Below, one piece after another: positions 43,337-52,261 of a stretch of 64,000 nt of DNA. Every line of letters begins with the position of its first letter. Positions within the stretch are counted from its first letter, which is position 1. The DNA is from Seohaeicola zhoushanensis (GTDB taxonomy: Bacteria; Pseudomonadota; Alphaproteobacteria; Rhodobacterales; Rhodobacteraceae): assembly GCF_014656415.1 (NCBI RefSeq), contig NZ_BNCJ01000009.1:115031-179030 (forward strand), in the 5' to 3' direction. Below the pieces are notes generated by a model. The model was not told the DNA's origin. It worked only from the letters and a program-made list of their open reading frames with translations, and did no database searches. The position numbers and the translations under genes are program-made.

Positions 43337-44835
43337 CTTGTCCACCGATAAAGCCAGACTTCGCTGGCGGGAGCACCGTCCTTGCGCAATTCGGCGCGAA
43401 GTTCGGCAAAGTCGTTGTCACCAGCGTCGAAGGTGAACGCCAGCCGGAGACCCCCGGTTTCGGGATTCTCCTGGAGGATGCCTTCGGTGATGGTCGCATG
43501 GGGCGAAGAGATCAAAGGTTCGACCTTTTCGTGGCCTTCCGCGTAAAAATCGCTCGCTTCGAAGTCGATCACGACCAGGCGTTTGTCGTCATGCGCGCCC
43601 ATCCGGGTGTTCAGCACGCGCGGCATCCCGGTCTCGACCGGTGCGGCGGCGCACCAGGTCAGACGATAGGCGATGTCGAGTCGCTGCCCCGCGGGGATAG
43701 GATCGTGCGGACGCCAGTAGGCGACGATGTTGTCGTAGATTTCCTTGTCGGCCGGGATCTCGACCAGCGTGACCGAGCCGGGGCCCCAGTCGCCCTTGGG
43801 TTCAACCCAGGCACCGGGGCGCTGGTGGTAATGCGCTTCGAGGTCGGCGAAATCGGCCAGCTTGCGGGCGCGCTGCATCAGGCCGAAGCCGCGCGGCATC
43901 CGGTCGATGAACGAGGAGACCTGCAGCTTGCGCGGGTTGGCGAGCGGTCGCCAGATCACCTCTTCGGCGCCGTTCCAGATCATCAGCCCGTCGCTGTCGT
44001 GCACCGCCGGGCGGAAGTCGTCGAAGCGGTTCCGGTTGGTCTCGTCGAAGAGGAACATGCTGGTGAGCGGGCCGAGTCCGACGTGGTCGAGTTCGGTGCG
44101 CGGGAAGAGCGTGGCCTCGACCTCCATCACGCAGTCCGGCCCTGGCGATATGTCGAAGCGGAAAGCGCCTGCGACGCTGGGGCTGTCCATCAGCGCGTGC
44201 ACGATGATGTTGCGCTTGCCGGGAGCCGGGGTCTCGAGCCAGAAGCGGGTGAAGTCGGGGAACTCCTCGCCCTTCGGTTCCGCCGTGTCGATGGCCAGGC
44301 CGCGGGCCGAAAGGCCGTAGGCGTGGCCATAGCCGATGGCGCGGAAGTAGCTGGCGCCCTGGAACACGCAGAACTCGGACTTGCGGCCAGGCTCGGTCTG
44401 CTCGGTGCGCAGGCGCAGTCCCGAGAAGCCGAGCGTTTCGGACACCGGCAGCGGTGGTACCAGCGCCGGGTCGTGGTCGAAATCATCGTAGATGAAGGGC
44501 ACCGGCTCGGCCATGCCGCCGCTTACCGCGGACACCTGGATGGTGCGCGGGAAGTAGAGGCCGGGCGCAAAGAAGTCGACCACGTAGGGCACGTCGGTGC
44601 CGGCCCAGAGCGCATGGTCGAGCTTGAAGCGAATCGCCCGGTACTGGTCGTAGGTGAGGTCCAGCCATTCCTGCGGAACGGTAGGACGGGGCTGGTAATC
44701 GGCAGCGGCGAGAGCGCGCGCCATATCGATCACTCTTTGTCGGGCAAAGATGGTTCCGGCCCCGGCCACGGGGGCGGCCGATACCAGACCAAATGCCGAC
44801 GACCCCACGAGAAACGCACGGCGCGACAGCGTCAT
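43333..44835 (-). CDS. opgG: periplasmic glucan biosynthesis protein OpgG
   Basis: A 500-residue exported protein with a twin-arginine signal (SRRAFLVGSSAFGLVSAAPVAG). The mature part has PTVPQEWLDLTYDQYRAIRF and FQGASYFRAIGYGHAYGLSARGLAIDT, diagnostic of the MdoG family, which branches or processes the glucan backbone in the periplasm. The Tat type of signal is usual in alphaproteobacteria. ATG at 44835 overlaps the opgC stop. Confidence 0.94.
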   Translation of the reverse strand: MTLSRRAFLVGSSAFGLVSAAPVAGAGTIFARQRVIDMARALAAADYQPRPTVPQEWLDLTYDQYRAIRFKLDHALWAGTDVPYVVDFFAPGLYFPRTIQVSAVSGGMAEPVPFIYDDFDHDPALVPPLPVSETLGFSGLRLRTEQTEPGRKSEFCVFQGASYFRAIGYGHAYGLSARGLAIDTAEPKGEEFPDFTRFWLETPAPGKRNIIVHALMDSPSVAGAFRFDISPGPDCVMEVEATLFPRTELDHVGLGPLTSMFLFDETNRNRFDDFRPAVHDSDGLMIWNGAEEVIWRPLANPRKLQVSSFIDRMPRGFGLMQRARKLADFADLEAHYHQRPGAWVEPKGDWGPGSVTLVEIPADKEIYDNIVAYWRPHDPIPAGQRLDIAYRLTWCAAAPVETGMPRVLNTRMGAHDDKRLVVIDFEASDFYAEGHEKVEPLISSPHATITEGILQENPETGGLRLAFTFDAGDNDFAELRAELRKDGAPASEVWLYRWTR

Positions 44836-46082
44836 CTTCCCTTGCTCCGCCAAGGTTGAGATTTGAACCAAGCGGCGATGTATGCTGTTGCCGCGATAAG
44901 TGCAAACCCCCAAATATTAACCAGAATATGATTTTCTGCATTCCGGCCGAGTTGATCGAGCACGAAGCCCAGAATTTGGGCGACGGCCATCGAGAAGACG
45001 AAGACGGCAAGCGACTGCTGCCCCACCTTGGTGATGATCGCGAGCAGGAATCGGGGCGCCGCACCGGCTGCGCCCGAGGCCAGTTCCCGCAGACGCGCGC
45101 CGCCGGTCCCGGCCGCTGCCCAGGCCAGGTAGGCCAGCGACAGGAAGTGCAGGTAGCGCAGCAGGCCGAAGTCGGTCTTGTCGCGCAGGCTGAAGCGTTC
45201 CGAGACGTCCTGGTAGTCCATCCAGCGCCATGCGCCCTTGATCCAGTCGCCCAGGGCGGGCGAGGCCGCGTCGATCCAGGTCAGCACCTTCCACGAACCG
45301 AAGGGGGCCGAGAGCACCAGGAAGGCGGCGCAGATCCAGATCAGCGTGCGGTTGACCGGCGGAGCGGGGATCCAGCCGCGCATGAAGGCGAAGCCGGTGA
45401 AGAACAGCAGTTGCCAGCCGAAGGGGTTGAAGAACCATTCGCGGTCGGTCCAGGGTTCGGCCGGGAAGTGCACGGTGCCGATATTGGCCGCAGCCCAAAG
45501 CGCGAGGCTGGCCGCGATACCAACCACGAGGTGGATGCGGACCAAAGCGATCATGACGGGCATCAGGGCCAGCACGCCCAGATACATCGGCAGGATGTCG
45601 AAGTAGTTCGGCACGTAGGTCAGGGTGAACAGTCCGACGATCTGCTGCTCGGGGTTCTTGAAGAAGTGCTGCAGGTTCAGCGCGGCGACATAGGAGCCGT
45701 CGCCGGGCCACCAGAGATCGATGGCCGCCATCGCGGCGGCAGTGAAGAAGAACAGCGCGATATGCGCCCAGTAGACCTGCCAGCAGCGGAAGGCGACGCG
45801 GGCGGTGCCGGTCAGCCAACCCTTCTTGGCGAAGACGCCTCCGAAGGCAATGGCCGAGGCCATGCCGGAGCAGAAGACGAAGATCTCGGTCGCATCGGAG
45901 AAGCCGAATCGGGCGGGAATCCAGTTCGCCCAGGTGTTGTTCGGGATATGTGCGACGAGGATGATGAACATCGCTATACCGCGGAACACGTCGAGCCGCG
46001 GGTCGCGCGTCGAGGCGGCCACGGCAGGGGCCCGCGCGGTACGCGGGTCTGCAAAATCCATGCTGGGCGAAATTGTCGCCAT
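44832..46082 (-). CDS. opgC: OpgC-family glucan-modifying membrane protein
   Basis: A 416-residue protein with about ten membrane helices, beginning DPRLDVFRGIAMFIILVAHIPNN, the typical start of OpgC/acyltransferase-3-like proteins, with FVFCSGMASAIAFG. OpgC adds succinyl groups to periplasmic glucans. ATG at 46082 follows GGAAAG; a GTG at 46106 is a longer option. It follows the TPR gene by 25 bases and is coupled to opgG. Confidence 0.88.
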   Translation of the reverse strand: MATISPSMDFADPRTARAPAVAASTRDPRLDVFRGIAMFIILVAHIPNNTWANWIPARFGFSDATEIFVFCSGMASAIAFGGVFAKKGWLTGTARVAFRCWQVYWAHIALFFFTAAAMAAIDLWWPGDGSYVAALNLQHFFKNPEQQIVGLFTLTYVPNYFDILPMYLGVLALMPVMIALVRIHLVVGIAASLALWAAANIGTVHFPAEPWTDREWFFNPFGWQLLFFTGFAFMRGWIPAPPVNRTLIWICAAFLVLSAPFGSWKVLTWIDAASPALGDWIKGAWRWMDYQDVSERFSLRDKTDFGLLRYLHFLSLAYLAWAAAGTGGARLRELASGAAGAAPRFLLAIITKVGQQSLAVFVFSMAVAQILGFVLDQLGRNAENHILVNIWGFALIAATAYIAAWFKSQPWRSKGR

Positions 46083-46107
46083 ACGTTCTTTCCGTTCTGT
46101 CTTCACG

Positions 46108-47490
46108 TTATTCGGCCGGGACGCTTCGGGCGTTCGCGGGGCCCCGCGCGCCGGAAATCAGCGCGCGGCGGCAAGCCGCGAAGCCATCTTCCGACCCGGC
46201 TCGTAGGTTCTTGCGTTCGTTGAGGAATCGCTCGGCGTGGTCGAGATATCCGGCGCGCAGTGCCGCGTCGATGGTCAGCCGTTTGAACACATCTCTTTGT
46301 GCATGGCTGCCCCCAGCCTTTTGCATGGCTGCATCTGCGCGCGCGAGGTGGTGGAAGGCTTCGCCGTTGCGCCCTTCGCTGAAAGCGACAAGCCCCACGG
46401 CGGCATCGCGTCCGGGCGCCGCCATCGCCTTGGCGAAGGGATCTGCGGGCTGCTCGGCGTCGCGCGAGATACGGGCCAGCAGCGCAGCCTTGTCGGCCTC
46501 GCGCCCGGCGCCATTCAGCGCCAGCAGGTAGTGCAGGTCAGCGAAGATCAGGCAACCGTCGCCGGTGCGCCGGGCGCAGAGATCGGCCAGTTCCTCCCAG
46601 CGGTCGCCGACCGGGATGCCTTCGAGTTCGAGCCGCATCAGCAGCGAGGTGGCGTTCGAGATGTCGCGGTAGTCGTCGGTGCGGTCCTTGCGGATGCGGT
46701 CGTCGTAGAGCGCAAGCACCTGTTCGGTCTCGCCGGTCTCCAGATGCATCAGCGCCTTGTGCCACCAGACGTGGTAGCGGAAGTTGTTGCAATGCGCCCA
46801 TGCGCTCTCGCGCGCGGCGAGCCAGTCGATGCCTTGCCGGGCGCGGCCGGTCATGTCGTGGACATGGGCCACCGCGTGCAGCCCCCAGGCGTCGTTCGGG
46901 GCCATCCAGAGTGCCTGTCGTCCGGCGATCTCGGCGCGCAGGTAGTCGCCGGTTTCCTCGAGCGCGAAGGCATGGCAGCCCAGCAGGTAGCCGCGCGCGG
47001 GGTGGTCATGGGCATAGGCGGGCAACAGGCGCTCGACCGAGGCGCGCATCCCGGCGGCGTCGCCCAGCAGGAAGCGGATCGCCTGCGACAGCTTCATCGC
47101 CAGCGGGTCGGTCGGGGTCTCGTCGAGCACCGCCTCGCATTCCGCGATGGTCCGCAGCGGCGCGCCGTCCAGCCAGTGGGCAAGGGCGGCGACATAGCGC
47201 GCCTCGCGCGGGGTGACCGGCTGGGCCTGCATCGCGGCCCTGGCGGCGGCGAGGGCCTCGCGGGCGGTCTGGTAGAGTTCGCGCCGGCCCAGCAACAGAA
47301 AGAACAACCCTCGTGCGGCGTGCCCTAGGGCAAAGTCGGGTTCAGCCTTCAGAACGGCGGCCAGGTGGCCCGGCGTGGCGGCCGAGTGGGCCAGAAAGCC
47401 CAGCTGCACCGCGTTCCAGTCGGAAAGGCCCTGAGGCGTGGCAAACGTCGTGGGCTGGCCGAACAGGTCATCGATCATGTCGGGGTCCAT
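46108..47490 (-). CDS. tetratricopeptide repeat protein, TTC38-like
   Basis: A 460-residue helical repeat protein. Helices include EPDFALGHAARGLFFLLLGR, ETGDYLRAEIAGRQALWMAPNDAWGLHAVAHV and NFRYHVWWHKALMHLETGE, the pattern of the TTC38-like family, in which conserved His and Trp lie on the repeats. No signal peptide. The longer open frame upstream is unconvincing; the ATG at 47490 is chosen by homology to MDPDMIDDLFG-type starts. It is probably the first gene of the unit with opgC, opgG and opgH, although a role in glucan synthesis is only suggested by position. Confidence 0.75.
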   Translation of the reverse strand: MDPDMIDDLFGQPTTFATPQGLSDWNAVQLGFLAHSAATPGHLAAVLKAEPDFALGHAARGLFFLLLGRRELYQTAREALAAARAAMQAQPVTPREARYVAALAHWLDGAPLRTIAECEAVLDETPTDPLAMKLSQAIRFLLGDAAGMRASVERLLPAYAHDHPARGYLLGCHAFALEETGDYLRAEIAGRQALWMAPNDAWGLHAVAHVHDMTGRARQGIDWLAARESAWAHCNNFRYHVWWHKALMHLETGETEQVLALYDDRIRKDRTDDYRDISNATSLLMRLELEGIPVGDRWEELADLCARRTGDGCLIFADLHYLLALNGAGREADKAALLARISRDAEQPADPFAKAMAAPGRDAAVGLVAFSEGRNGEAFHHLARADAAMQKAGGSHAQRDVFKRLTIDAALRAGYLDHAERFLNERKNLRAGSEDGFAACRRALISGARGPANARSVPAE

Positions 47491-47641
47491 ATGTTCAGAA
47501 ACGGCGCAATAGCCGGGTGGACAGAGTGTAACGCCTTGAAATCTCGGGAACGATCCTGCTCGCGCATTGGTGACAGCGCGTGTGCGATGGCTTGCCGAGC
47601 GTGAGCGAAAAGCCGCGTGAGGGCCTGAAGGTGCGCTGATT

Positions 47642-47679
47642 TGTTTCACATCCCGCCGGATCGGGCAGGATCTGAAACA
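47642..47679 (-). terminator. inverted repeat after the TPP enzyme gene
   Basis: TGTTTCA (47642-47648) pairs with TGAAACA (47673-47679), and the interior contains ATCC/GGAT and CC/GG pairs. It lies seven bases after the minus-strand stop, a position fitting a terminator, although no strong T-tract follows. Confidence 0.55.
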
Positions 47680-47685
47680 TTCAGT

Positions 47686-49299
47686 CTAGATACGGCCGTC
47701 GTAGGCGTTGCGCGGAATCTCGGCAGCGATCAGGGTGAAGCGATCTTCCGCCGATGCCGCTGCAAGCGCAGCGCGCAACTCGGGCCGATTGGTGACGCGA
47801 TGACCCGCTCCGCCGAAGGCACGGGCGATGGCGGCGAAATCGTGCCGGGCGAAATCGACGCCGCGATTCTGCATCTGCCGCTCGCGCTGCTTCTTCTCGA
47901 TCAACGCGAGGCTGGCGTCGACGAAGACGACGCAGATGATCGGCGTGCGCAGTTCGGCGGCGGTGGCCAGCTCTCCGGCGACCATCAGCAGCCCGGCGTC
48001 GCCCGAGAAGCAGACCACGGGGCGGTCGGGCGCGGCCAGCTTGAGGCCGATGGCCAGCGGCAGGGCGCAGCCCATCGTGCAGAGGCCCGAGGATTGCACC
48101 AGCCCGCGCGGTTCGTGGGTCTGCCACATCTGGCTCAGCAGGATGCGGTGCGCGCCGCTGTCGGCGGTGGCGAGGGTGTCGCTTGGCAGGGCGGCGCGGG
48201 TCTCGGCGATCACTGCCGCCGGGCCCCAGTCGTCATCCTCCGGGAAGGCCCGCGCCAGTGCGGCGCGGGTTGCCTGGGGCTCGCCTGCGGGCCAGGTGGT
48301 ACGGCTGCGCCCGCCTTGGGCGAGCGTTTCGAGCGTTGTGGCAGGATCGGCGACGAAGGCCAGCGTTGCCTGGTGCATGTAGTGGTCGTTGGCCACCGGG
48401 GCGATGTCGATCACCCGTTGCGTTGTCGGATCCCAGGCATCGCGCCAGCCCGCCCGCATCTCGATGGGGTCGTAGCCGATGCAGAGGATCAGGTCAGCCT
48501 GCCGCACCAGCGGCAGCAGGTGTCCGTCGGCCAGCGGCGACAGTCCGGCGGCACCAAGGCAGAGCGGGTGATCCTCGGGGATCACGCCCTTGGCCTTGTA
48601 GGTGGTGACGAAGGGGATGCCGAAGAGCTCGACAAAGGCGCGCAGCAGGCAGCCCGAGGGTTCGTCCAGCATGTCGAGGCCGACGACGGCCAGCGGGCGT
48701 TCGGCCTTGGCCAGCCAGTCGCGGGCAAGGGCAAGGTCGGCGCCTTGCGGGGCGGTGGGCGAGGAGATGGCACGCCGCATCGGGGTCTCGGCCACGCGCG
48801 CCTCGGCCACGCTGATGGGCACATCGATATGCACCGGACCGGGTCGCGCATCGCTTGCCACGCGGACCGCGCGGTCGGCGATATTGCCCGCACCGCCCTG
48901 TGTGAGGCGGAAGCTCGCCTTGGTGATCGGGCGGAAAACGGCCTGATGGTCGAGCACCTGGTGGGTATAGCTCAGCGCCTCGTCGGCCTCGACGCAGCCG
49001 GTCAGCACGATCATCGGCACCCGGTCCTGATGCGCATTGGCAACCACGTTGACCCCGTTCAGCGCGCCGGGGCCAAGGGTGGCAACCAGGATTGCCGGGG
49101 CGCCGTCGCGGTGATGCACGCCCTCGGCCATGAAGCCGGCGGCATTCTCGTGCTTGGCCAGGTGAAAGCGGATGCCGGCGTTTTCCAACGCGTCCACCAG
49201 CGTCAGCACCTCGCCGCCGGGCATCCCGAAGGCATGGCGGCACCCGGCCTCGTAGAGGCGGCGGGCAAGTATATCGGCGGCGCGGGGCAGGTCGGTCAT
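47686..49299 (-). CDS. acetolactate synthase-like thiamine-diphosphate enzyme
   Basis: A 537-residue enzyme in the three-domain TPP layout. The activating Glu is in KHENAAGFMAEG near residue 50. The middle domain runs about 180-330. The C-terminal pyrimidine-binding region has SGDAGLLMVAGELATAAEL and then VVFVDASLAL, where the usual GDG...N pair is GDA...D. It belongs to the IlvB superfamily but lacks a small-subunit gene nearby, so biosynthetic acetolactate synthase is unlikely and its substrates are unknown. ATG at 49299 is preceded by GGAAAGC. It faces the selD fusion gene across 159 bases. Confidence 0.8.
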   Translation of the reverse strand: MTDLPRAADILARRLYEAGCRHAFGMPGGEVLTLVDALENAGIRFHLAKHENAAGFMAEGVHHRDGAPAILVATLGPGALNGVNVVANAHQDRVPMIVLTGCVEADEALSYTHQVLDHQAVFRPITKASFRLTQGGAGNIADRAVRVASDARPGPVHIDVPISVAEARVAETPMRRAISSPTAPQGADLALARDWLAKAERPLAVVGLDMLDEPSGCLLRAFVELFGIPFVTTYKAKGVIPEDHPLCLGAAGLSPLADGHLLPLVRQADLILCIGYDPIEMRAGWRDAWDPTTQRVIDIAPVANDHYMHQATLAFVADPATTLETLAQGGRSRTTWPAGEPQATRAALARAFPEDDDWGPAAVIAETRAALPSDTLATADSGAHRILLSQMWQTHEPRGLVQSSGLCTMGCALPLAIGLKLAAPDRPVVCFSGDAGLLMVAGELATAAELRTPIICVVFVDASLALIEKKQRERQMQNRGVDFARHDFAAIARAFGGAGHRVTNRPELRAALAAASAEDRFTLIAAEIPRNAYDGRI

Positions 49300-49458
49300 C
49301 ATTTGCTTTCCGGGAGCGGGGAGGGTGCCCATTTGAAGTCTGCCGCGGGGGTTTCGCGCAAGATGCGACACGCGGATGTGACCGGCGCGCGAGGTCGGCC
49401 GTTAGGCGATTTGCATTCCCTGCTTGCACCAGGCGGCCAAATATTTAGAGCTTTGCAT

Positions 49459-51621
49459 ATGATGACCGCTCCGCTTCCCCTGACCCGCGACGTCGTCCTC
49501 ATCGGCGGCGGGCATACCCATGCGCTGGTGCTGCGGATGTGGGGCATGGCGCCATTGGCCGGCGCGCGGCTGACGCTGATCAACCCAGATCCGAAGGCGA
49601 CCTATTCCGGGATGCTGCCAGGCTTCGTCGCCGGGCATTACCGCCGCGACGACCTGGACATCGACCTCGTGAAGCTGGCCCGTTTCGCCGGTGCAAGGCT
49701 GATCCTCGGTGCAGTCGATGGTATTGACCTGGTGACGCGCGAAGTGCATGTGCCTGGGCGTCCGCCGATTGGCTTCGACGTGGCCTCGGTCGATATCGGC
49801 ATCACCTCGGACATGCCGTCGCTGCCGGGTTTCGCCGAACATGGCCTGCCGGCCAAGCCGCTCGGACCATTCGCGGCGCGTTGGGAGGCATTCCTCGGTG
49901 GCGACGGGCCCGCCCGCGTGGTCGTGATCGGGGCAGGGGTGGCCGGGGCCGAACTGGCAATGGCGATGGCCCATGCGTTACGTGCACGTGGTCGGGCAGG
50001 GCGCGTAACGCTGGTCGACAGCGCGACGGCATTGTCCGCAACCGGCTCGCGCGCCCGCGCCCGGCTGCTGGCGGAACTCGCCGCGCAGGGCGTTACGCTG
50101 ATCGAGAACGCGCCCATCGAGCGGGTCGAGGCGGGCGCGCTGGTGCTGAAGGACGGTCGCCGGCTGGAGGCGGACCTCGTCACCGGTGCCGCCGGTGCGC
50201 GTGCCTTCGGCTGGGTCAGGCACAGCGGGCTGGAACTGGAGCATGGCTTCATCACCGTGGATTCGCGGCTGCAGTCGAGCGACCCCGAGGTCTTCGCCAC
50301 CGGCGACTGCGCCCATATGGCCGATAATCCGCGTCCCAAGGCCGGGGTCTATGCCGTGCGGCAGGCACCGGTGCTGCTGCACAACCTGCGCGCGGCGGTG
50401 ACGGGCGGGCGGCTGCACGACTACCGCCCGCAGAAGGACTACCTGAAGCTGATCTCGCTGGGCCAGAAGAGCGCCCTGGCCGAACGGCTGGGCCTGGCGC
50501 TGGCCGGACCGCTGATGTGGCGCTGGAAGGACCACATCGACCGCACCTTCATGAAACGCTTCCGCGACTTGCCGGTGATGCCGCAGCCCGCGCTGCCATC
50601 CGAGCATACGCTGGGCATGACCGAGGCGCTGGGCGACAAGCCGATGTGCGGTGGCTGCGGCGCCAAGGTTGGGCGCGAGACGCTGCGCGGTGCGCTTGGA
50701 CCCGAGGCGGCGCCGTTGCGCGAGGACATCACCCCGCTGCCCGGCGATGATGCGGCGCTGTTGAGCACGGGCGGGGTGCGGCAGGTGATGACCTCGGACC
50801 ACCTGCGCGCCTTCTGGGGCGACTGGGAACTGATGACCCGCGTCGCCGCGATCCACGCGCTGGGCGACATCTGGGCGATGGGGGCCGAGCCCCAGGCTGC
50901 CACCGCCACTCTGATCCTGCCCCGCCAGTCGGTGCGGCTGCAGGGCCGGATGCTGGCCGAGATCATGGCGACCGCGCGCGAGGTGATCGGCGCAGCGGGT
51001 GCGGCGGTGGTTGGCGGGCACACCTCGCTCGGCGACGAGCTGACCGTCGGTTTCACCCTGACCGGGATCTGTCGTGACCGGGTAGTGACGCTCGCGGGCG
51101 CGCGCCCCGGCGACGTGCTGTTGCTGACCAAGCCGATCGGCAGTGGCGTGCTGATGGCGGCCGAGATGCAGGGCCGGGCCGATGGCGCTTGGGTCGCCGC
51201 CGCGCTGGCGCAGATGATGCTGCCGCAGGGCGCGGCCTCGGCGATCCTTGCCCCGGAGGCCACCGCGATGACCGATGTCACCGGCTTCGGCCTTGCCGGG
51301 CACCTGATGAACATCTGCGAGGCCTCCGGCACCGGCGCCACGCTCGACCTCGACGCCGTCCCGCTGATGGAGGGTGCGCTCGACCTGGCGGCGGCGGGAA
51401 TGCGCTCGACGCTCTTCGCCGACAATCGAACCGGGCTTCCCGACCTGCCGCTCTCGCCACGCAACGACCTTCTCTACGACCCGCAAACCGCTGGCGGCCT
51501 GCTTGCCGCAGTGCCACCCGAGAGCGCCGACAGGCTGCTTGCCGCGCTGCGCGACCAGGGCTACCCGGCCGCGCGGATCGGCCGGGTGCTGGAAGGCCCG
51601 CCTCGGCTGCTGGTGGACTGA
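49459..51621 (+). CDS. selD: NADH-dehydrogenase-like/selenide, water dikinase (SelD) fusion
   Basis: A 720-residue fusion. Residues 1 to about 385 are a pyridine nucleotide-disulphide oxidoreductase of the NDH-2 type (VVLIGGGHTHALVLR, then VVVIGAGVAGAELAMAMA and VFATGDCAHMADN). Residues from about 393 are SelD: MCGGCGAKVG holds the catalytic Cys400 and Lys403, and glycine-rich ATP-binding parts follow (PLPGDDAALLS, TSDHLRAFWGDWELMTRVAAIHALGDIWAMG, GGHTSLGDELTVGFTLTG). SelD makes selenophosphate for selenocysteine and selenouridine; this fused form with a Cys, not Sec, is known in proteobacteria. No selAB or tRNA-Sec lies in the window. ATG at 49459, with a second ATG directly after. Confidence 0.9.
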   Translation: MMTAPLPLTRDVVLIGGGHTHALVLRMWGMAPLAGARLTLINPDPKATYSGMLPGFVAGHYRRDDLDIDLVKLARFAGARLILGAVDGIDLVTREVHVPGRPPIGFDVASVDIGITSDMPSLPGFAEHGLPAKPLGPFAARWEAFLGGDGPARVVVIGAGVAGAELAMAMAHALRARGRAGRVTLVDSATALSATGSRARARLLAELAAQGVTLIENAPIERVEAGALVLKDGRRLEADLVTGAAGARAFGWVRHSGLELEHGFITVDSRLQSSDPEVFATGDCAHMADNPRPKAGVYAVRQAPVLLHNLRAAVTGGRLHDYRPQKDYLKLISLGQKSALAERLGLALAGPLMWRWKDHIDRTFMKRFRDLPVMPQPALPSEHTLGMTEALGDKPMCGGCGAKVGRETLRGALGPEAAPLREDITPLPGDDAALLSTGGVRQVMTSDHLRAFWGDWELMTRVAAIHALGDIWAMGAEPQAATATLILPRQSVRLQGRMLAEIMATAREVIGAAGAAVVGGHTSLGDELTVGFTLTGICRDRVVTLAGARPGDVLLLTKPIGSGVLMAAEMQGRADGAWVAAALAQMMLPQGAASAILAPEATAMTDVTGFGLAGHLMNICEASGTGATLDLDAVPLMEGALDLAAAGMRSTLFADNRTGLPDLPLSPRNDLLYDPQTAGGLLAAVPPESADRLLAALRDQGYPAARIGRVLEGPPRLLVD

Positions 51622-51879
51622 GCGGCGGGCTGATCGCGAGGCTGGCGGTGTGTTTGCCGGGGAGACAGGATGGCAAACCGCGTCGGTAAGCTGCCTTCGA
51701 CGTAGGGCGAGCCCTCGCACAGTCATGTTCCCGACCATGGTCCCCGCATCGCGATACCGGCGCAGGCACAGGTGCTCCCCCGGTGGTCCGGCAGCGCAAC
51801 GGCACACCCGGCGTCAAATCCGAAGAATCCACCTCAATCCCCTTGCGCCCGCCCCCACCTTTCCGATATCCCCGCCGGC
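51622..51879. other. non-coding gap between selD and tRNA-Ser
   Basis: A 258-base high-GC stretch. A stem GTTTGCC/GGCAAAC (51652-51678) follows the selD stop by about 30 bases and may be a terminator. A second short hairpin AGGGC/GCCCT lies near 51700. The remainder is presumably the tRNA promoter. No convincing open frame is present on either strand. Confidence 0.5.
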
Positions 51880-51969
51880 GGAGAGGTGGCCGAGTGGTCG
51901 AAGGCGCACGCCTGGAAAGTGTGTAGGCGGGGAACCGTCTCGAGGGTTCGAATCCCTTCCTCTCCGCCA
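51880..51969 (+). tRNA. tRNA-Ser: tRNA-Ser (GGA anticodon)
   Basis: A 90-base class II tRNA with the long variable arm of tRNA-Ser. The acceptor arm GGAGAGG pairs with CCTCTCC, followed by an encoded GCCA. The D-arm begins GGCCGAGTGG, the anticodon loop CTGGAAA has GGA at 51914-51916, and the T arm GGTTCGAATCC is perfect. It reads Ser codons UCC and UCU. Accessory DNA starts immediately after its 3' end. Confidence 0.96.
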
Positions 51970-52131
51970 GAAATTCGAAATACTTTTATTAATATCAATA
52001 AGTTGATCGGTGATTTCGACATCGCATCCCCCAGAGCGTCCCCCACTTTAACGCGGAACTGCCCGGAACTCATGGGAATACGTATCGCTTGTTGGCCGGT
52101 CGGTTGAGCCGACTCCGTCAATGCGCTTTTC

Positions 52132-52238
52132 TTTTATAGTGGTGTTGTCAAACTTCGGGAACCGCCGGTGTGCGTCGGCCCGCGCTGCGCATCGGCCCCC
52201 TAGAAGCGACATTTTTTTATAGTGCTGTTGTCAAAACT
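52132..52238. repeat. pair of near-identical direct repeats near the tRNA end of the island
   Basis: TTTTATAGTGGTGTTGTCAA at 52132-52151 recurs as TTTTATAGTGCTGTTGTCAA at 52215-52234; the matching bases continue for three to four more positions (AACT and AAACT). They are in the same orientation, 83 bases apart, between the tRNA and the 3' end of hsdR. The sequence does not look like a promoter. Could be a recombinase or protein-binding site. Confidence 0.65.
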
Positions 52239-52261
52239 GGAGACCGGTTCGAGGCATCACT

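Noticed and set aside
47641..49458. Plus-strand extension of the selD frame through the TPP enzyme gene
   Set aside because: The extra 606 codons are antisense of a gene with clear TPP motifs; only the part from 49459 has homology.
51834..52121. Minus-strand open frame of 95 codons across the tRNA-Ser gene
   Set aside because: Most of it is the antisense of the tRNA; the Glu-Gly-Ile-Arg-Thr-Leu-type stretch is a common mis-annotation over tRNA-Ser genes. No ribosome binding site or family match.
52100..52260. Promoter formed by TTGACA and TATAAA on the minus strand of the direct repeats
   Set aside because: The two boxes are only seven bases apart; they cannot form a sigma-70 promoter and they lie after the hsdR stop.
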